64,000 nt of DNA from Halarchaeum nitratireducens (GCF_014647155.1 NZ_BMOQ01000002.1:1-64000); one strand, 5' to 3'; shown: positions 33,346 through 42,445, counted from the stretch's first letter. Notes: a model not told the origin generated them from the sequence alone. Numbers and translations are program-made.

Positions 33346-33365
33346 TTTGACTGACCGGTCAGTAA
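33346..33365. promoter_or_regulatory. Palindromic operator before the MATE exporter unit
   Basis: ACTGACC-GGTCAGT (33350-33363) is a perfect 14-bp palindrome, inside TTTGACTGACCGGTCAGTAA. It lies 11-24 bases before an ATG at 33374, where transcription would begin. The form is typical of TetR-family operators, but no tetR gene adjoins it. Confidence 0.55.
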
Positions 33366-33373
33366 CATCGGTA

Positions 33374-33499
33374 ATGCGAGACGAGTCCGGTACCGGGACG
33401 CGACCGCATCGAGGGCGCGGAGACACGGGAGACGCGGGGCGCGCGACGCGCCACGCGCACGCCACCGGTGGGCGACCGACGCGGGAGGAGACCCGATGA
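33374..33499 (+). CDS. Candidate 41-aa ORF coupled to the MATE exporter
   Basis: An ATG frame of 41 codons, rich in Arg, Gly and Thr, whose TGA overlaps the MATE ATG in CGATGA. It begins directly after the palindromic operator, and a TTTGA box lies about 27 bases upstream. A GGGAGGAG motif inside it, 8-15 bases before the MATE ATG, could also serve as a ribosome-binding site. It resembles no protein I know and may be only a leader or chance. Confidence 0.3.
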   Translation: MRDESGTGTRPHRGRGDTGDAGRATRHAHATGGRPTREETR

Positions 33500-34932
33500 C
33501 GGGCGTCCGTGAGCGGATCGAGCGCCTGTTCAAGGGCCCCGACGCGTTCGATCTGACGAGCGGTGGGATCGCCCGCCCGCTGTTCTTCCTCTCCCTCCCG
33601 ATCGTCATCACGAACCTCTTTCAGACCGCCTACAACCTCGCCGACACCTTCTGGCTCGGCCAGTACAGCACCGACGCGCTCGCCGCGATCAGCTTCGCGT
33701 TCCCGATGGTCTTCCTCCTCATCTCTCTCGGGTTGGGGATCTCCGTCGCCGGCAGCGTCCTCGTCGCCCAGTACACCGGCGCGGGCGCGGATGCCGAAGC
33801 CGAGTACGCCGCCTCGCAGACGGTCACGTTCGCGGTTCTCGCCTCCCTCCTCCTCGGCGCCGTCGGCTACGTCTTCGTCGACGAGTTCCTCGCGGTCATG
33901 GGCGCCTCGGCGGACGTCCTCCCGATGGCGACCGGCTACATGGAGTACATCTCCCTCGGGCTCTTCGCCATGTTCGGGTTCGCCGTCTTCGTCTCCCTCA
34001 TGCGCGGCTACGGCGACACCGTGACGCCGATGCTCGTCATGTTCGGGTCCGTCGTCCTCAACATCGTCATCGATCCGTTCCTCATCTTCGGCTGGGGGCC
34101 CTTCCCCGCCCTCGGGATCGAGGGCGCGGCCATCGCCACCGTCTTCTCGCGCGCGCTCGCCTTCGCCATCGGCCTCGCGATCATGTTCCGCGGAACGCGC
34201 GGCGTCCGCATCCGCCTGCGCGATATGGCCCCCGACTTCGACTACCTCCGACGACTCGCGCGCATCGGCGTCCCGGCGTCCGTCGAGGGGACGGGGCGTG
34301 CGCTCTCGATGAACCTCCTCCTCCTCATCGTCGCGTTCTTCCCGGACACCGTCGTCGCCGGCTACGGTATCGGGACGCGGGTCTTCTCCGTCGTCTTCCT
34401 CCCCGCGATCGCCGTCGCGCGCGGCGTCGAGACGATGACCGGGCAGAACATCGGCGCCGGCGAGCCCGAGCGCGCGGCGCGGGCCGCGGGGCTCGCGGCG
34501 AAGACCCTCTTCTGCGTCCTCACCGCCGTCGGGGTCCTCGCGTGGGTCTTCGCCGGTCCGATCGTCGGCGTCTTCACGACCGATTCCGCGGTCGTCGACG
34601 CCGCCGCGACCTTCGTCCGGTACGTCGCGCTGACGTTCGGATTCATGGGCGTGATGCGCGCGTACACGGGCAGTTTCCGCGGCGCCGGCGAGACGCTGAC
34701 CGCCGCCGCGCTCTCCGTGGTGATGCTCGGCTTCGTCCGGTTCCCCATCGCGTGGGTCGCGTCCGGGTGGGTCGGCGAGACCGGGATCTGGATCGCGTTC
34801 GCCGTCTCGAACGTCCTCGGTGCCCTCGTCGCCTACGCGTGGTACCGCCGCGGCGGGTGGCGCGGCGGCGACCTCACCCGCGAGCGCGTCGACGTCGAAG
34901 AGGATGCGCTTGACGGTGCATCGACCGACTGA
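33496..34932 (+). CDS. MATE family efflux transporter (DinF/NorM-like)
   Basis: A 478-residue exporter with twelve predicted helices in two bundles. SGGIARPLFFLSLPIVITNL leads into helix 1, and the second bundle opens with RRLARIGVPASVEGTGRALS. ETMTGQNIGAGEPERA is the MATE signature loop after helix 8, mirrored in the first bundle by AQYTGAGADAEAEYAA. It is a clear paralogue group member distinct from the MATE at 3441. Substrates are typically cationic drugs or dyes. The start lies eight bases after GGGAGGAG. A perfect palindromic operator about 130 bases upstream suggests inducible repression. Confidence 0.9.
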   Translation: MTGVRERIERLFKGPDAFDLTSGGIARPLFFLSLPIVITNLFQTAYNLADTFWLGQYSTDALAAISFAFPMVFLLISLGLGISVAGSVLVAQYTGAGADAEAEYAASQTVTFAVLASLLLGAVGYVFVDEFLAVMGASADVLPMATGYMEYISLGLFAMFGFAVFVSLMRGYGDTVTPMLVMFGSVVLNIVIDPFLIFGWGPFPALGIEGAAIATVFSRALAFAIGLAIMFRGTRGVRIRLRDMAPDFDYLRRLARIGVPASVEGTGRALSMNLLLLIVAFFPDTVVAGYGIGTRVFSVVFLPAIAVARGVETMTGQNIGAGEPERAARAAGLAAKTLFCVLTAVGVLAWVFAGPIVGVFTTDSAVVDAAATFVRYVALTFGFMGVMRAYTGSFRGAGETLTAAALSVVMLGFVRFPIAWVASGWVGETGIWIAFAVSNVLGALVAYAWYRRGGWRGGDLTRERVDVEEDALDGASTD

Positions 34933-34968
34933 GGCGACCGTCCGACCCCACCGTGTCCGCCGTTCCGC

Positions 34969-35550
34969 TCACTCGGGGGCCGCGAGATCCCGGTAGAGCG
35001 CCGCCGAGCGCGCGCGGTCCTCGACGATGGCGGTCGGGGCCGTGACGCTCGTTCGGAGCTCCTCGAGTTCCGCGATCAACGACGCGTACCGCTCGTCGTC
35101 GCGGAGCGCGTCCGGATCGTGGGTCGCCTCGAGGGCGGCGCGCCGGGACGCGAGCGCGTAGTAGCGCGCGACGTCGGACTCGTAGTGTCGTCGCTCGTCG
35201 AGGGCGTCGACCGTCTCGACGAGCCGATCGCCGTCGACGGGCTTGACGAGGTAGTCGTCGACGTCGACGGTCGCGATCTCCAGTTCGGGATCGACGCCGG
35301 TGACCGCGGCGACGAACGCCCCGTCCGTCCGTTCGTCGAGGTGGTCGAGGTAGTCGAGTCCGTCCCCGTCGGGGAGCCGGCGATCGAGTACGACGACGGC
35401 GACGGACGGATCCGCCACGTCGATCGCCTCCGCCCCGGTGCCGGCGGTTCGGACGGTGTACCGGCTCTCCAGGCGCGCCGCGTACAGTGCCCGGAGCTCC
35501 GGATCGTCCTCGGCCACGAGCACCACGGGCCCCGTGTCATCCTCTCCCAT
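34969..35550 (-). CDS. HalX-domain response regulator
   Basis: A 193-residue receiver protein. The receiver (residues about 9-120) has the acidic pair in VAEDD, phospho-acceptor Asp in VVVLDRRLPDGDG, and Lys in VDDYLVKPVDGD. The C-terminal 70 residues are the helical HalX domain (ERRHYESDVARYYALASRRAALE), which is confined to haloarchaea and of unknown output. There is no DNA-binding domain. The ATG at 35550 has a TATA-like CTATATC about 45 bases upstream on the minus strand. No kinase is adjacent, so its partner is unknown. Confidence 0.9.
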   Translation of the reverse strand: MGEDDTGPVVLVAEDDPELRALYAARLESRYTVRTAGTGAEAIDVADPSVAVVVLDRRLPDGDGLDYLDHLDERTDGAFVAAVTGVDPELEIATVDVDDYLVKPVDGDRLVETVDALDERRHYESDVARYYALASRRAALEATHDPDALRDDERYASLIAELEELRTSVTAPTAIVEDRARSAALYRDLAAPE

Positions 35551-35715
35551 GAGACGGACTATGTGCCTGGGCGGGGAGGTATCTTTCCCTGATATAGAAT
35601 GCCTATTAAGTGTCACCACGGCCTCCGTCTCAATCACGAACGATACGTCGGGACGCGCGGCGACGCCGCGTCCGATCTCGTTTCGCACGCCGCACCGGTC
35701 ACGGGCCGCGTCGGC

Positions 35716-37086
35716 TCACGCGGTGCCCCGAACGGCGTCTGCGACGCGGTCGAGAACGGGCGGCGCGGCGGCCGCGACGCGGTGCGCGTACGCGTAGTCG
35801 GCGTACACGTCGTCCGCGAGAGAGCGGTCGTCGACCCCGTCGCGGACGTCGCGGTCCGCCCAGCGCATCCGAGCGCGGACGCTCGACGCGACGCGCGAGG
35901 CGAGCGGCGCGGGCCCGTCCTCACGGAGCGTCCGGAGCGCGTCGACGGCCGCCTCGCGCTCGGCCGCGATGACGTCGATCGCGTCGGGTCTCGCGTACGC
36001 CCCGTCTCGGATCGCGGCCGTGGCGTCCGCGAGTGCGGCCCCCTCGACGAGCGCACGCATCGCCGACGCCACGGCCAGCGGAGACCGCCCCGCCGATCGC
36101 TCCTCGGCGACGTCGGTCGCGTTCTGCCAGCGCGATCGGCGGAGCTCGCGCAGCAGGGTCGCCGCCGCCGTGTCCGCGATGCCGCGCTCTATCGTCGTCC
36201 CGGCGGCGTCGAAGTCGGGACGCGCCGTCGCGTCGTCCGGGAGCGCGTCGGCGAGCGCGGCGGCCGCGGCGGCGAACCGGCCCCCGTAGTCGACGGGGTC
36301 GGATAGCGTCCCGCGGTAGCGCGCCGCGAGCCGTCGGGCGTCCGCGAGCGTCGCCCGCCCCCACTCGACGTCCTTCGCGTGCTCGGCGACGCCGAGGACG
36401 TCGTTCTCGGGATCGTGTGCGTCCGGCACGGTCGAGGCGAGGACGCTGTGCGCGTCGGCTCGCCACGAGCCGATTTCGACGTGCTCGACGAGCGCGGCCA
36501 CGGGGTCGTCGCCGCCGACGTAGCGCCGGTTCGCCTCGAACGCGTCCAGCGCTCCCGTGACGCGCTCGCGACGCGCGGCGACGTCCGACCGGGTCAGGTC
36601 GCCGTCGAAGGCCGCCAGTCCCGCGCGAACGAACATCGCTTCCCCGCGCGGGTGGGCGAGTCCGGAGACGGCGTCGAGGCGACTCGACGGGGAGTCGGCG
36701 AGCGCGTCGCGGGCGTCCTCGCGCTCCGCCGCGAGGCGATCCCGGACGACGGCGTTCGGGACGCGCGAGACGTCGCCGTCGAGGAGCGCTCGAACGCGCT
36801 CGCGGGCGGCCGAGACGTGCTCGCGCGAGGGCTGAACGGGGACCGCGACGGGCACGTCCGGCAGCGGATCGAGCGTCGCGGCGAGCGCGTCCACGTCGTA
36901 GTCCGGCGCGGGATCGCCGCCGCCGAACCGGCCGCCACAGCCGGCGAGCGACGCGGCGAGTGCGGCCCCGGTCGCGGTGAGGAACCCGCGTCGGCCGACT
37001 CCCGACCCGCCCGGCGACGCCGCGCGCGAGTCGTGGCCGTCCTGGCGCGATTCGCGGCCGTCGCGGTACGACTCGTCGTCGCTCAC
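35716..37086 (-). CDS. Tat lipoprotein, unknown helical protein
   Basis: A 456-residue exported protein I cannot assign. A Tat lipobox signal, GRRGFLTATGAALAASLAGC, follows a 30-residue polar N-terminus. The mature part is strongly Ala/Arg/Asp-rich and almost all helical by composition (for example DARRLAARYRGTLSDPVD), with one invariant-looking segment ARMRWADRDVRDGVDD. No catalytic motif is visible. The start is a GTG whose first bases overlap the TGA of the upstream lipoprotein (GTGA at 37083-37086), so the two are translated together. They probably act as a pair outside the membrane. Confidence 0.75.
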   Translation of the reverse strand: MSDDESYRDGRESRQDGHDSRAASPGGSGVGRRGFLTATGAALAASLAGCGGRFGGGDPAPDYDVDALAATLDPLPDVPVAVPVQPSREHVSAARERVRALLDGDVSRVPNAVVRDRLAAEREDARDALADSPSSRLDAVSGLAHPRGEAMFVRAGLAAFDGDLTRSDVAARRERVTGALDAFEANRRYVGGDDPVAALVEHVEIGSWRADAHSVLASTVPDAHDPENDVLGVAEHAKDVEWGRATLADARRLAARYRGTLSDPVDYGGRFAAAAAALADALPDDATARPDFDAAGTTIERGIADTAAATLLRELRRSRWQNATDVAEERSAGRSPLAVASAMRALVEGAALADATAAIRDGAYARPDAIDVIAAEREAAVDALRTLREDGPAPLASRVASSVRARMRWADRDVRDGVDDRSLADDVYADYAYAHRVAAAAPPVLDRVADAVRGTA

Positions 37087-37676
37087 GGCGACTCACTCCC
37101 GTTTTGGTAGCGTTCGGGTACGGGACCGCATCGCCCGCCGCTCCCCACGGAGTAGCCGTCGTACTCGTCGGCGGCGAGCGGGAGGCGGACGAGCGCCGCC
37201 ACGTGGTCGGTCTCGTCGCGCTCGCAGGGCGCGTGCGCATCGCGGACGACTCGACAGAACTGGACGTCCGGGTCCCCGTCGGCGTCGAGCGCGACGTAGT
37301 GCAGCCGGCGGCGGTAACACGCGCCGATGGCGGTCTGGGAGACGACGACGGACTCGTGATCGAAGTCCGTCTCGGCGACGAGGCGGCGGGCGGCGGTCAC
37401 GTCGGTCGATTCGAGCGCGTCGGTCGCGTACGACAGCTCGGCGGCGTCGGCGTCGCTCTCGACCGTCCCGATCGAGGGCTCGCCGCGGTCGTCGGTCGGC
37501 GCGACGATCGGCGGGCGATCTCCCGTCGTGCGCAGCGTCGCGTGCGGAACGTCGCCGAGGAGTCGGCCGCGTTCGGTTCCGTCGTCGGTGTCGCTCGCGC
37601 TACAGCCCGCGAGGGCCGCGGCGAGCGCGACACCGGTCGCGTGGAGGGCGGACCGTCTGGAGGGCGTGCGGACCAT
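37083..37676 (-). CDS. Small Tat lipoprotein of unknown function
   Basis: A 197-residue exported protein. The signal SRRSALHATGVALAAALAGC has the twin Arg and lipobox. The mature domain has three Cys (GACYRRR, QFCRVV, APCERD) plus one near the end (GRCGPV), which could form two disulfides. SVVSQTAIGACYRRRLHYV and YVALDADG suggest a beta-sandwich. I do not recognise the family. I chose the ATG at 37676 because the signal's twin Arg then sits at residues 7-8. It is the first gene of a two-gene unit with the larger lipoprotein. Confidence 0.75.
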   Translation of the reverse strand: MVRTPSRRSALHATGVALAAALAGCSASDTDDGTERGRLLGDVPHATLRTTGDRPPIVAPTDDRGEPSIGTVESDADAAELSYATDALESTDVTAARRLVAETDFDHESVVVSQTAIGACYRRRLHYVALDADGDPDVQFCRVVRDAHAPCERDETDHVAALVRLPLAADEYDGYSVGSGGRCGPVPERYQNGSESP

Positions 37677-37724
37677 CGCGGGTGAACGCTGCGCCCGAGT
37701 CGACAAGAAACGTGGTGTCTCAGC

Positions 37725-39260
37725 TCAGGCGTCGTCGCCGGCGCCGGGCGCGGGCGTCTCGACCCCCTCTGCCGGGCGGATGCACCACCCGGTGAACCCC
37801 ATCACGAGGAGGATCGCGGGGCTGAGGAAGCCGAAGAAGTAGTAGGGCGCGTAGCCGAGGAGGTGGAACCCGAGGCCTCCCGAGGTGAGTTCGAGGCCGA
37901 TGGGGACGACCCCGAGGACGCCCGCCATGTAGACGCCGCCGGAGTTCCACGGGACGAAGGCGCTCGTGGTGGTACCGGCGGCCTCGACGGCGCGAGAGAG
38001 GTTCGCCGAGTCGAGTCCGAAGTCCTCGTAGAGGCCGCGATAGGTCATCCCGGGGACGACGATGCTGATGTACTGATCGGCGGCGAGGACGTTCATCGAA
38101 AACGCGGTGACGGCCGTCGTCGCGGTGAGCGACCCGACGGAGCGAGCGCGCGCGGCGATGGCGTTCGCGACGGCGGCGAGGACGCCCGCGCGGGTGAGCA
38201 TCCCGCCGAGCGCGAGCGCGGCGAGGACGATCGTGACGACCCACGACGCGCCCGTGAGCCCCGAGGAGGAGAGGAGGTTGTTCACGAGGTCGGAGGACGT
38301 GCTCGGGCTCGTCCCCGACTGGGCGACGGTGAACGCGTGCGTGACGGGCCCGCTGTGGAAGGCGAGCGGGGCGGTGGTGACGACGGGCCCCTCCTGGAAG
38401 ACGATCGTCGTGGCGATCCCCGCGAAGACCCCGGTCCCGAGCGAAGGGAGCGCCGGGATCCCGTAGAGCGCGAGCGCGAACGTGAGGACGAGCGGGAGGA
38501 GGACGACGAGGCCGACGTCGTAGCTCCCGACGATCGCGGTGCGGATGGCCTCCACCTGCCCCACGGGGATGTCGCCGCCCGCGTGGAGGCCGAGGGCGGC
38601 GTAGGCGACGAGCGCGACGAGGAACGCGAGCCCCGTGCCGACGCGCATCGCGTCGACGTGCTCGAAGAGGTCCGTCTCGGTCGCGGCGGCGGCGAGGTTC
38701 GTCGTGTCGGAGAGCGGGCTCTGCTTGTCGCCCGCGTAGGCACCGGAGAGGATCGCGCCCGCGGTCATCGGGGCGGGGATGCCGAGGCCGTGACCGATGC
38801 CGATGAACGCGACGCCGAGCGTGCCGGCGGTCGTCCACGAGGAGCCGATGGAGAACGAGACGACGGCGGCGAGGACGCACGCCGCGGGCAGGAACACCTT
38901 CGGCGTCAGGACGCCGAGGCCGTAGTACATGATCGCGGGGATGGTGCCGGCGGCGATCCACGTCGAGATCAACGCGTAGACGATGAAGAGGATGAGGACC
39001 GCCTGCAGTCCCATCGTGATGCTGTCGGCCGCGCCGTCGTAGAGGTCCCGCCACCCGAGGTCGAACCACCGGCGCGCGCAGAGCGCGGTGAACGCGACGC
39101 CGAGGAGCAGCGGGAACTGCGGGTCGAGGCCGAAGACGAGTCGCCCGGCGCCGAGGAAGACCAGCATCCCGGCGACGGGGACGAGCGCCTGCGCGAGCGA
39201 GGGGCGCCGCTCCGGTGGTAGTTCCTCGTAGGACAGCGGATCGAAGTCGAGGTCGCTCAT
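37725..39260 (-). CDS. nhaC: Na+/H+ antiporter, NhaC family
   Basis: A 511-residue antiporter with about eleven membrane segments. The NhaC signature GDKQSPLSDTTNLAAAATETD (here split by a helix break) is intact, as are SIGSSWTTAGTLGVAFIGIG near residue 140 and SMNVLAADQYISIVVPGMTY later. Family members exchange Na+ for H+, which is important to haloarchaea that exclude sodium. The last 25 residues are polar and Pro/Gly-rich. The start at 39260 puts an acidic 30-residue cytoplasmic N-terminus before helix 1. It ends 48 bases before the lipoprotein pair begins, on the same strand. Confidence 0.92.
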   Translation of the reverse strand: MSDLDFDPLSYEELPPERRPSLAQALVPVAGMLVFLGAGRLVFGLDPQFPLLLGVAFTALCARRWFDLGWRDLYDGAADSITMGLQAVLILFIVYALISTWIAAGTIPAIMYYGLGVLTPKVFLPAACVLAAVVSFSIGSSWTTAGTLGVAFIGIGHGLGIPAPMTAGAILSGAYAGDKQSPLSDTTNLAAAATETDLFEHVDAMRVGTGLAFLVALVAYAALGLHAGGDIPVGQVEAIRTAIVGSYDVGLVVLLPLVLTFALALYGIPALPSLGTGVFAGIATTIVFQEGPVVTTAPLAFHSGPVTHAFTVAQSGTSPSTSSDLVNNLLSSSGLTGASWVVTIVLAALALGGMLTRAGVLAAVANAIAARARSVGSLTATTAVTAFSMNVLAADQYISIVVPGMTYRGLYEDFGLDSANLSRAVEAAGTTTSAFVPWNSGGVYMAGVLGVVPIGLELTSGGLGFHLLGYAPYYFFGFLSPAILLVMGFTGWCIRPAEGVETPAPGAGDDA

Positions 39261-39332
39261 GGTCCGTTCACGCGCATTCGGGAATCGGCGCTCTTGTGGG
39301 TGTCGTCTCGAACGCGCGGGAACGTCGCGGTT

Positions 39333-39461
39333 TCAGGATCCGAACGCGATTCCGTCGTCGACCGTCGGGTGACAGTCCGCGCAGACGAACCCGTCGAACC
39401 CGGTATCGGTGTGTTTCCAGAGCTGTCGTGGCGAGCCACCGCAGCGGTCACACGTGGGCAT
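39333..39461 (-). CDS. Zinc-finger microprotein (42 aa)
   Basis: A 42-codon frame with the pattern of haloarchaeal zinc microproteins: Cys4-x-x-Cys7 (TCDRCGG) and Cys27-x-x-Cys30 (VCADCHP), joined by a short beta segment LWKHTDTGFDGF. The Cys pairs are spaced to bind one zinc ion. An in-frame ATG ten codons upstream (39491) is an alternative start. It lies between nhaC and tfb, divergent from tfb. Such proteins have been shown to affect motility or biofilm formation in haloarchaea, but this one is not characterised. Confidence 0.7.
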   Translation of the reverse strand: MPTCDRCGGSPRQLWKHTDTGFDGFVCADCHPTVDDGIAFGS

Positions 39462-39637
39462 CGCAGTCCCTGCTTCACCATTGTGATACATAGTCGTTGC
39501 GCTCGGCTCTCCTCCCGCCGGAACCGGACGCCTGATCGACTCGCACTCACCCGATTCCCACGCCGTGGGAACCGGGTTGCGGTACTATGTGACAGGGGTG
39601 TGTCTCGGTAGTCACGCAAGCGTTGGGTGACCTAACG

Positions 39638-40585
39638 ATGCAAGCAACGACCACGGCCGTCGGCCGAGAACGCGAAACGAACGAGACGACGACCGAGCGC
39701 GAGGACGCCTGTCCGGAATGCGGTTCCGCGCTCGAACACGACGACAGCCGCGGCGAGGTGTCGTGTCGTGAGTGCGGGCTCATCGTCGACGAAGACGTCG
39801 TCGATCGCGGGCCCGAGTGGCGCTCGTTCGAGGACGGCGACGGCGAGAACCGCTCGCGCGTCGGCGCGCCCACCACGAACCTGATGCACGATAAGGGACT
39901 GAGCTCCGTCATCGGCTGGCAGGACAAGGACGCCTACGGCAAGCGCCTCTCCGGCCGCAAGCGTCGACAGCTCGCCCGGCTTCGCAAGTGGGACGAGCGC
40001 TTCCGCGCCCGCGACGACCAAGAGCGGAACCTCAAGCAAGCGCTCGGCGAGGTCGAGCGGATGACCTCGGCGCTCGGCCTCCCCGAGACCGTCGGTGAGA
40101 CGGCGGGCGTGGTCTACCGGCGCGCACTCGACGAGGACCTCCTCCGCGGGCGCTCGATCGAGGCCGTCGCCACCGCGAGCGTCTACGCCGCGGCCCGACA
40201 GGCCGGCGTCCCGCGCAGCCTCGACGAGGTGGCGACCGTCTCCCGCGTCGATCGTCTCCGCGTCCAGCGCGCCTACCGGCAGGTGAGCCGCGAGCTCGGG
40301 CTCGAAGTCCCGCCCACCGACCCCCGCGAGTACGTCGAGCGCTACGCGAGCGATCTCGACCTCCCGGGCGAGACGGCGCGACGCGCCCGCGAGCTCCTCG
40401 ACGCCGCCATCGAGGAGAACGTCCACAGCGGCAAGAGCCCGACGACGATGGCGGGCGCCGCCGTCTACGCCGCCGCGCGCCTCACGAACCACTCGGTGAC
40501 GCAGGCCGACGTGAGCGAGGTGGCGAACGTCGCCCGCGTCACCATCCGGTCGCGCTACAAGGAGCTCCTCGAAGCCCAGGAGTGA
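39638..40585 (+). CDS. tfb: Transcription initiation factor B (TFB)
   Basis: A 315-residue general factor that recruits RNA polymerase to the TBP-TATA complex. The N-terminal zinc ribbon uses Cys25, Cys28, Cys43 and Cys46 (ACPECGS, SCRECGL). The B-reader/linker region includes GPEWRSFEDGD and GLSSVIGWQDKDAYG. Two cyclin-like repeats follow; VRRARELL-type helices and SPTTMAGAAVYAAARLTN mark the second repeat and the BRE-contacting helix. Haloarchaea carry several TFBs with distinct promoter preferences, so this need not be the housekeeping copy. I chose the ATG at 39638; an in-frame TTG at 39623 is less likely. Confidence 0.95.
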   Translation: MQATTTAVGRERETNETTTEREDACPECGSALEHDDSRGEVSCRECGLIVDEDVVDRGPEWRSFEDGDGENRSRVGAPTTNLMHDKGLSSVIGWQDKDAYGKRLSGRKRRQLARLRKWDERFRARDDQERNLKQALGEVERMTSALGLPETVGETAGVVYRRALDEDLLRGRSIEAVATASVYAAARQAGVPRSLDEVATVSRVDRLRVQRAYRQVSRELGLEVPPTDPREYVERYASDLDLPGETARRARELLDAAIEENVHSGKSPTTMAGAAVYAAARLTNHSVTQADVSEVANVARVTIRSRYKELLEAQE

Positions 40586-40630
40586 CCCCGCACCGAACGG
40601 CCTAACAGCGTCGCCACCGAACCCGACGGT

Positions 40631-41059
40631 ATGACCGGTCGTGACCTCTCGCCCGGCCGCGCCGCGGCCGCCGTCGCCGCCGCCGTCGTCGGGCTGTTCG
40701 CGCTCTACTTCGTCGCCACGACGCTCGTCCCCGATCTCTTCGGACGATGGCCGCGGATCGGCGTCGGCGTCGGCGTCGGCCTCGCCGCCGCCTGCTTCGT
40801 CGGCTGCTTCGCCGCGCGGGCGCGACTCTCCGGCCCGCCACTGCGGCGCCTCGTCGACGCCGCCGTCGCCGCGATCTCCGCGCTCCTCCTCGCTCAGGGG
40901 GTCTCGTTCGCCGTCGGCCTCCCGCTCGCCGTCACCGCCGACGTCCTCCCGCTGGCGTTCGTCCATCTCCTCCTCTGGATCGGCACGCTGAGCACGCTCG
41001 TCCTCGTCGGCACCGCGCTCCGCGCCATCGGCCCCGACCTCCCCGATCCGGCACCCTGA
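40631..41059 (+). CDS. Small membrane protein, four helices
   Basis: A 142-residue hydrophobic protein with four predicted helices (about 11-32, 42-62, 75-97 and 105-132). Charged residues are confined to loops (GRDLSPGR, AARARLSGPPLRR). No family motif is visible. It lies 45 bases after tfb on the same strand and 63 bases before the glycosyltransferase. It could be co-transcribed with either, but neither start overlaps. Confidence 0.65.
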   Translation: MTGRDLSPGRAAAAVAAAVVGLFALYFVATTLVPDLFGRWPRIGVGVGVGLAAACFVGCFAARARLSGPPLRRLVDAAVAAISALLLAQGVSFAVGLPLAVTADVLPLAFVHLLLWIGTLSTLVLVGTALRAIGPDLPDPAP

Positions 41060-41122
41060 GGGTCGTCGCCCGCGCCCGACCGGCCGCACGTTTCATACCG
41101 CTGTCGCTCCTTCGGTCCGTCG

Positions 41123-42355
41123 ATGCGCGCGTCACCGTCCGCTCCGGACCGGCTCCTCGCCGGCGCGTTCGCGCTCGCGCTCGCCGTGGCCGCCGTCGTC
41201 GTCCTCCACGGTGACATCCATCCGTTCGTCGACGTCGTCCTCCGACCGATCGCGTACGCCTCGCTGTGGGGATTCCTCGGCATCTACGCGTTCGCCGCGC
41301 TCTTTTGGACCTACGAGGTCCTCACCTCGTGGCGCGACTACGAGCCCCCCGACGTCTCGTACGCCCCCACGGAGTGCCAACTCCGGATTCTCACCGTCGA
41401 CGCCGAGGCCGTCGTCCAGAAGACCGTCGACGCCCTCCCGGCGGACGTCGCGCCCGGCGACAGACACGTCATCGCCGAGGCCCCCATCGACGTCGACGGT
41501 GCGACGGTCCACGTCGTCCCCGACGACTTCGAGAGTCGCGCCTCGGATAAGGGCCGGGCGCTGGAGTGGGCGCGCCGCAACGTCCCCTGCGAGCGCGAGT
41601 TCGTCCTCTTCCTCGACGAGGACTCGCACGTTCGGCCCTTCGACGGCTTCCCGGACGCCGACATCGTCCAGTTCCGCGAGTGGCCCGAGTACACCGGCTC
41701 GACGCTCGCCTTCTGGTGCGAACTCGTCCGGATCGGCTATCAGGCCGAACAGCAGGGGTTCGGGCTCCCCGGCGTCCCGCTCTACGCGTGGGGCGGCGGC
41801 ATCGCCGTCCGCGCCGACCTCGAGGACCTCGTGACGTGGGACTACCCGACGCTCATCGAGGACACCGTCTTCGTCTGGCGCGCGGTGTTGGAGCACGACG
41901 CCGAGTACGTCGTCACCACCGATCGATTCCGGAATCAGGCCCCACCGTCCGTCCGCGAGCTGATCGAACAGCGCCGCCGGTGGCTCTCCGGCGGCCTCCG
42001 CGACGAACCGGTCCTCCCGAACCGCTACTGGGCGCTCTACGCCTTTCGAAACGTCACGTGGGCGTTCTCGCCGATCACGCCCTTCCTCCTCCTCACCGTC
42101 GGCTACCTCCCCGGGTCGATGCCCGGCGTCGGCCTCTACCGCGTCCTCTCGTGGGGGCTGCTCGTCTACGCGCTCGTCTGGTTCGTCCGCGGCTGGCGTT
42201 ACTACGACGACCCCGCCTACCACCACTGGCTCGCCGTTCCGCTCTACCCGCTCGTCGTCGCCGTCCACTCCCTCGGGGCCGCGTGGGGCCTCGTCGACGA
42301 ACCCGACACCTTCCGCGCCACCGAGAAGACCACGCGAGAGCGCGACCCCGACTGA
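41123..42355 (+). CDS. Membrane glycosyltransferase, family 2
   Basis: A 410-residue processive-type glycosyltransferase. Two N-terminal helices (about 12-30 and 44-66) precede the catalytic domain. FLDEDSHV gives the metal-binding Asp165-Glu-Asp167, TLIEDTVFVW the catalytic acidic residue, and IEQRRRWLSGG the QxxRW motif shared with cellulose- and chitin-synthase-like enzymes. Three or four helices follow to residue 390. The layout resembles egghead/beta-1,4-mannosyltransferase-like proteins. The nucleotide sugar and acceptor are unknown. The RHVIAEAPIDVDG stretch replaces the classical N-terminal nucleotide loop. Confidence 0.88.
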   Translation: MRASPSAPDRLLAGAFALALAVAAVVVLHGDIHPFVDVVLRPIAYASLWGFLGIYAFAALFWTYEVLTSWRDYEPPDVSYAPTECQLRILTVDAEAVVQKTVDALPADVAPGDRHVIAEAPIDVDGATVHVVPDDFESRASDKGRALEWARRNVPCEREFVLFLDEDSHVRPFDGFPDADIVQFREWPEYTGSTLAFWCELVRIGYQAEQQGFGLPGVPLYAWGGGIAVRADLEDLVTWDYPTLIEDTVFVWRAVLEHDAEYVVTTDRFRNQAPPSVRELIEQRRRWLSGGLRDEPVLPNRYWALYAFRNVTWAFSPITPFLLLTVGYLPGSMPGVGLYRVLSWGLLVYALVWFVRGWRYYDDPAYHHWLAVPLYPLVVAVHSLGAAWGLVDEPDTFRATEKTTRERDPD

Positions 42356-42445
42356 GACGCCGCTCGTCGTTTCGTCGGCCCTCGCATCGCTCGGCCCGAC
42401 GCTACCCCCCACTTTCGTGTACCCCCCACACGTTCTTCCGAACGT

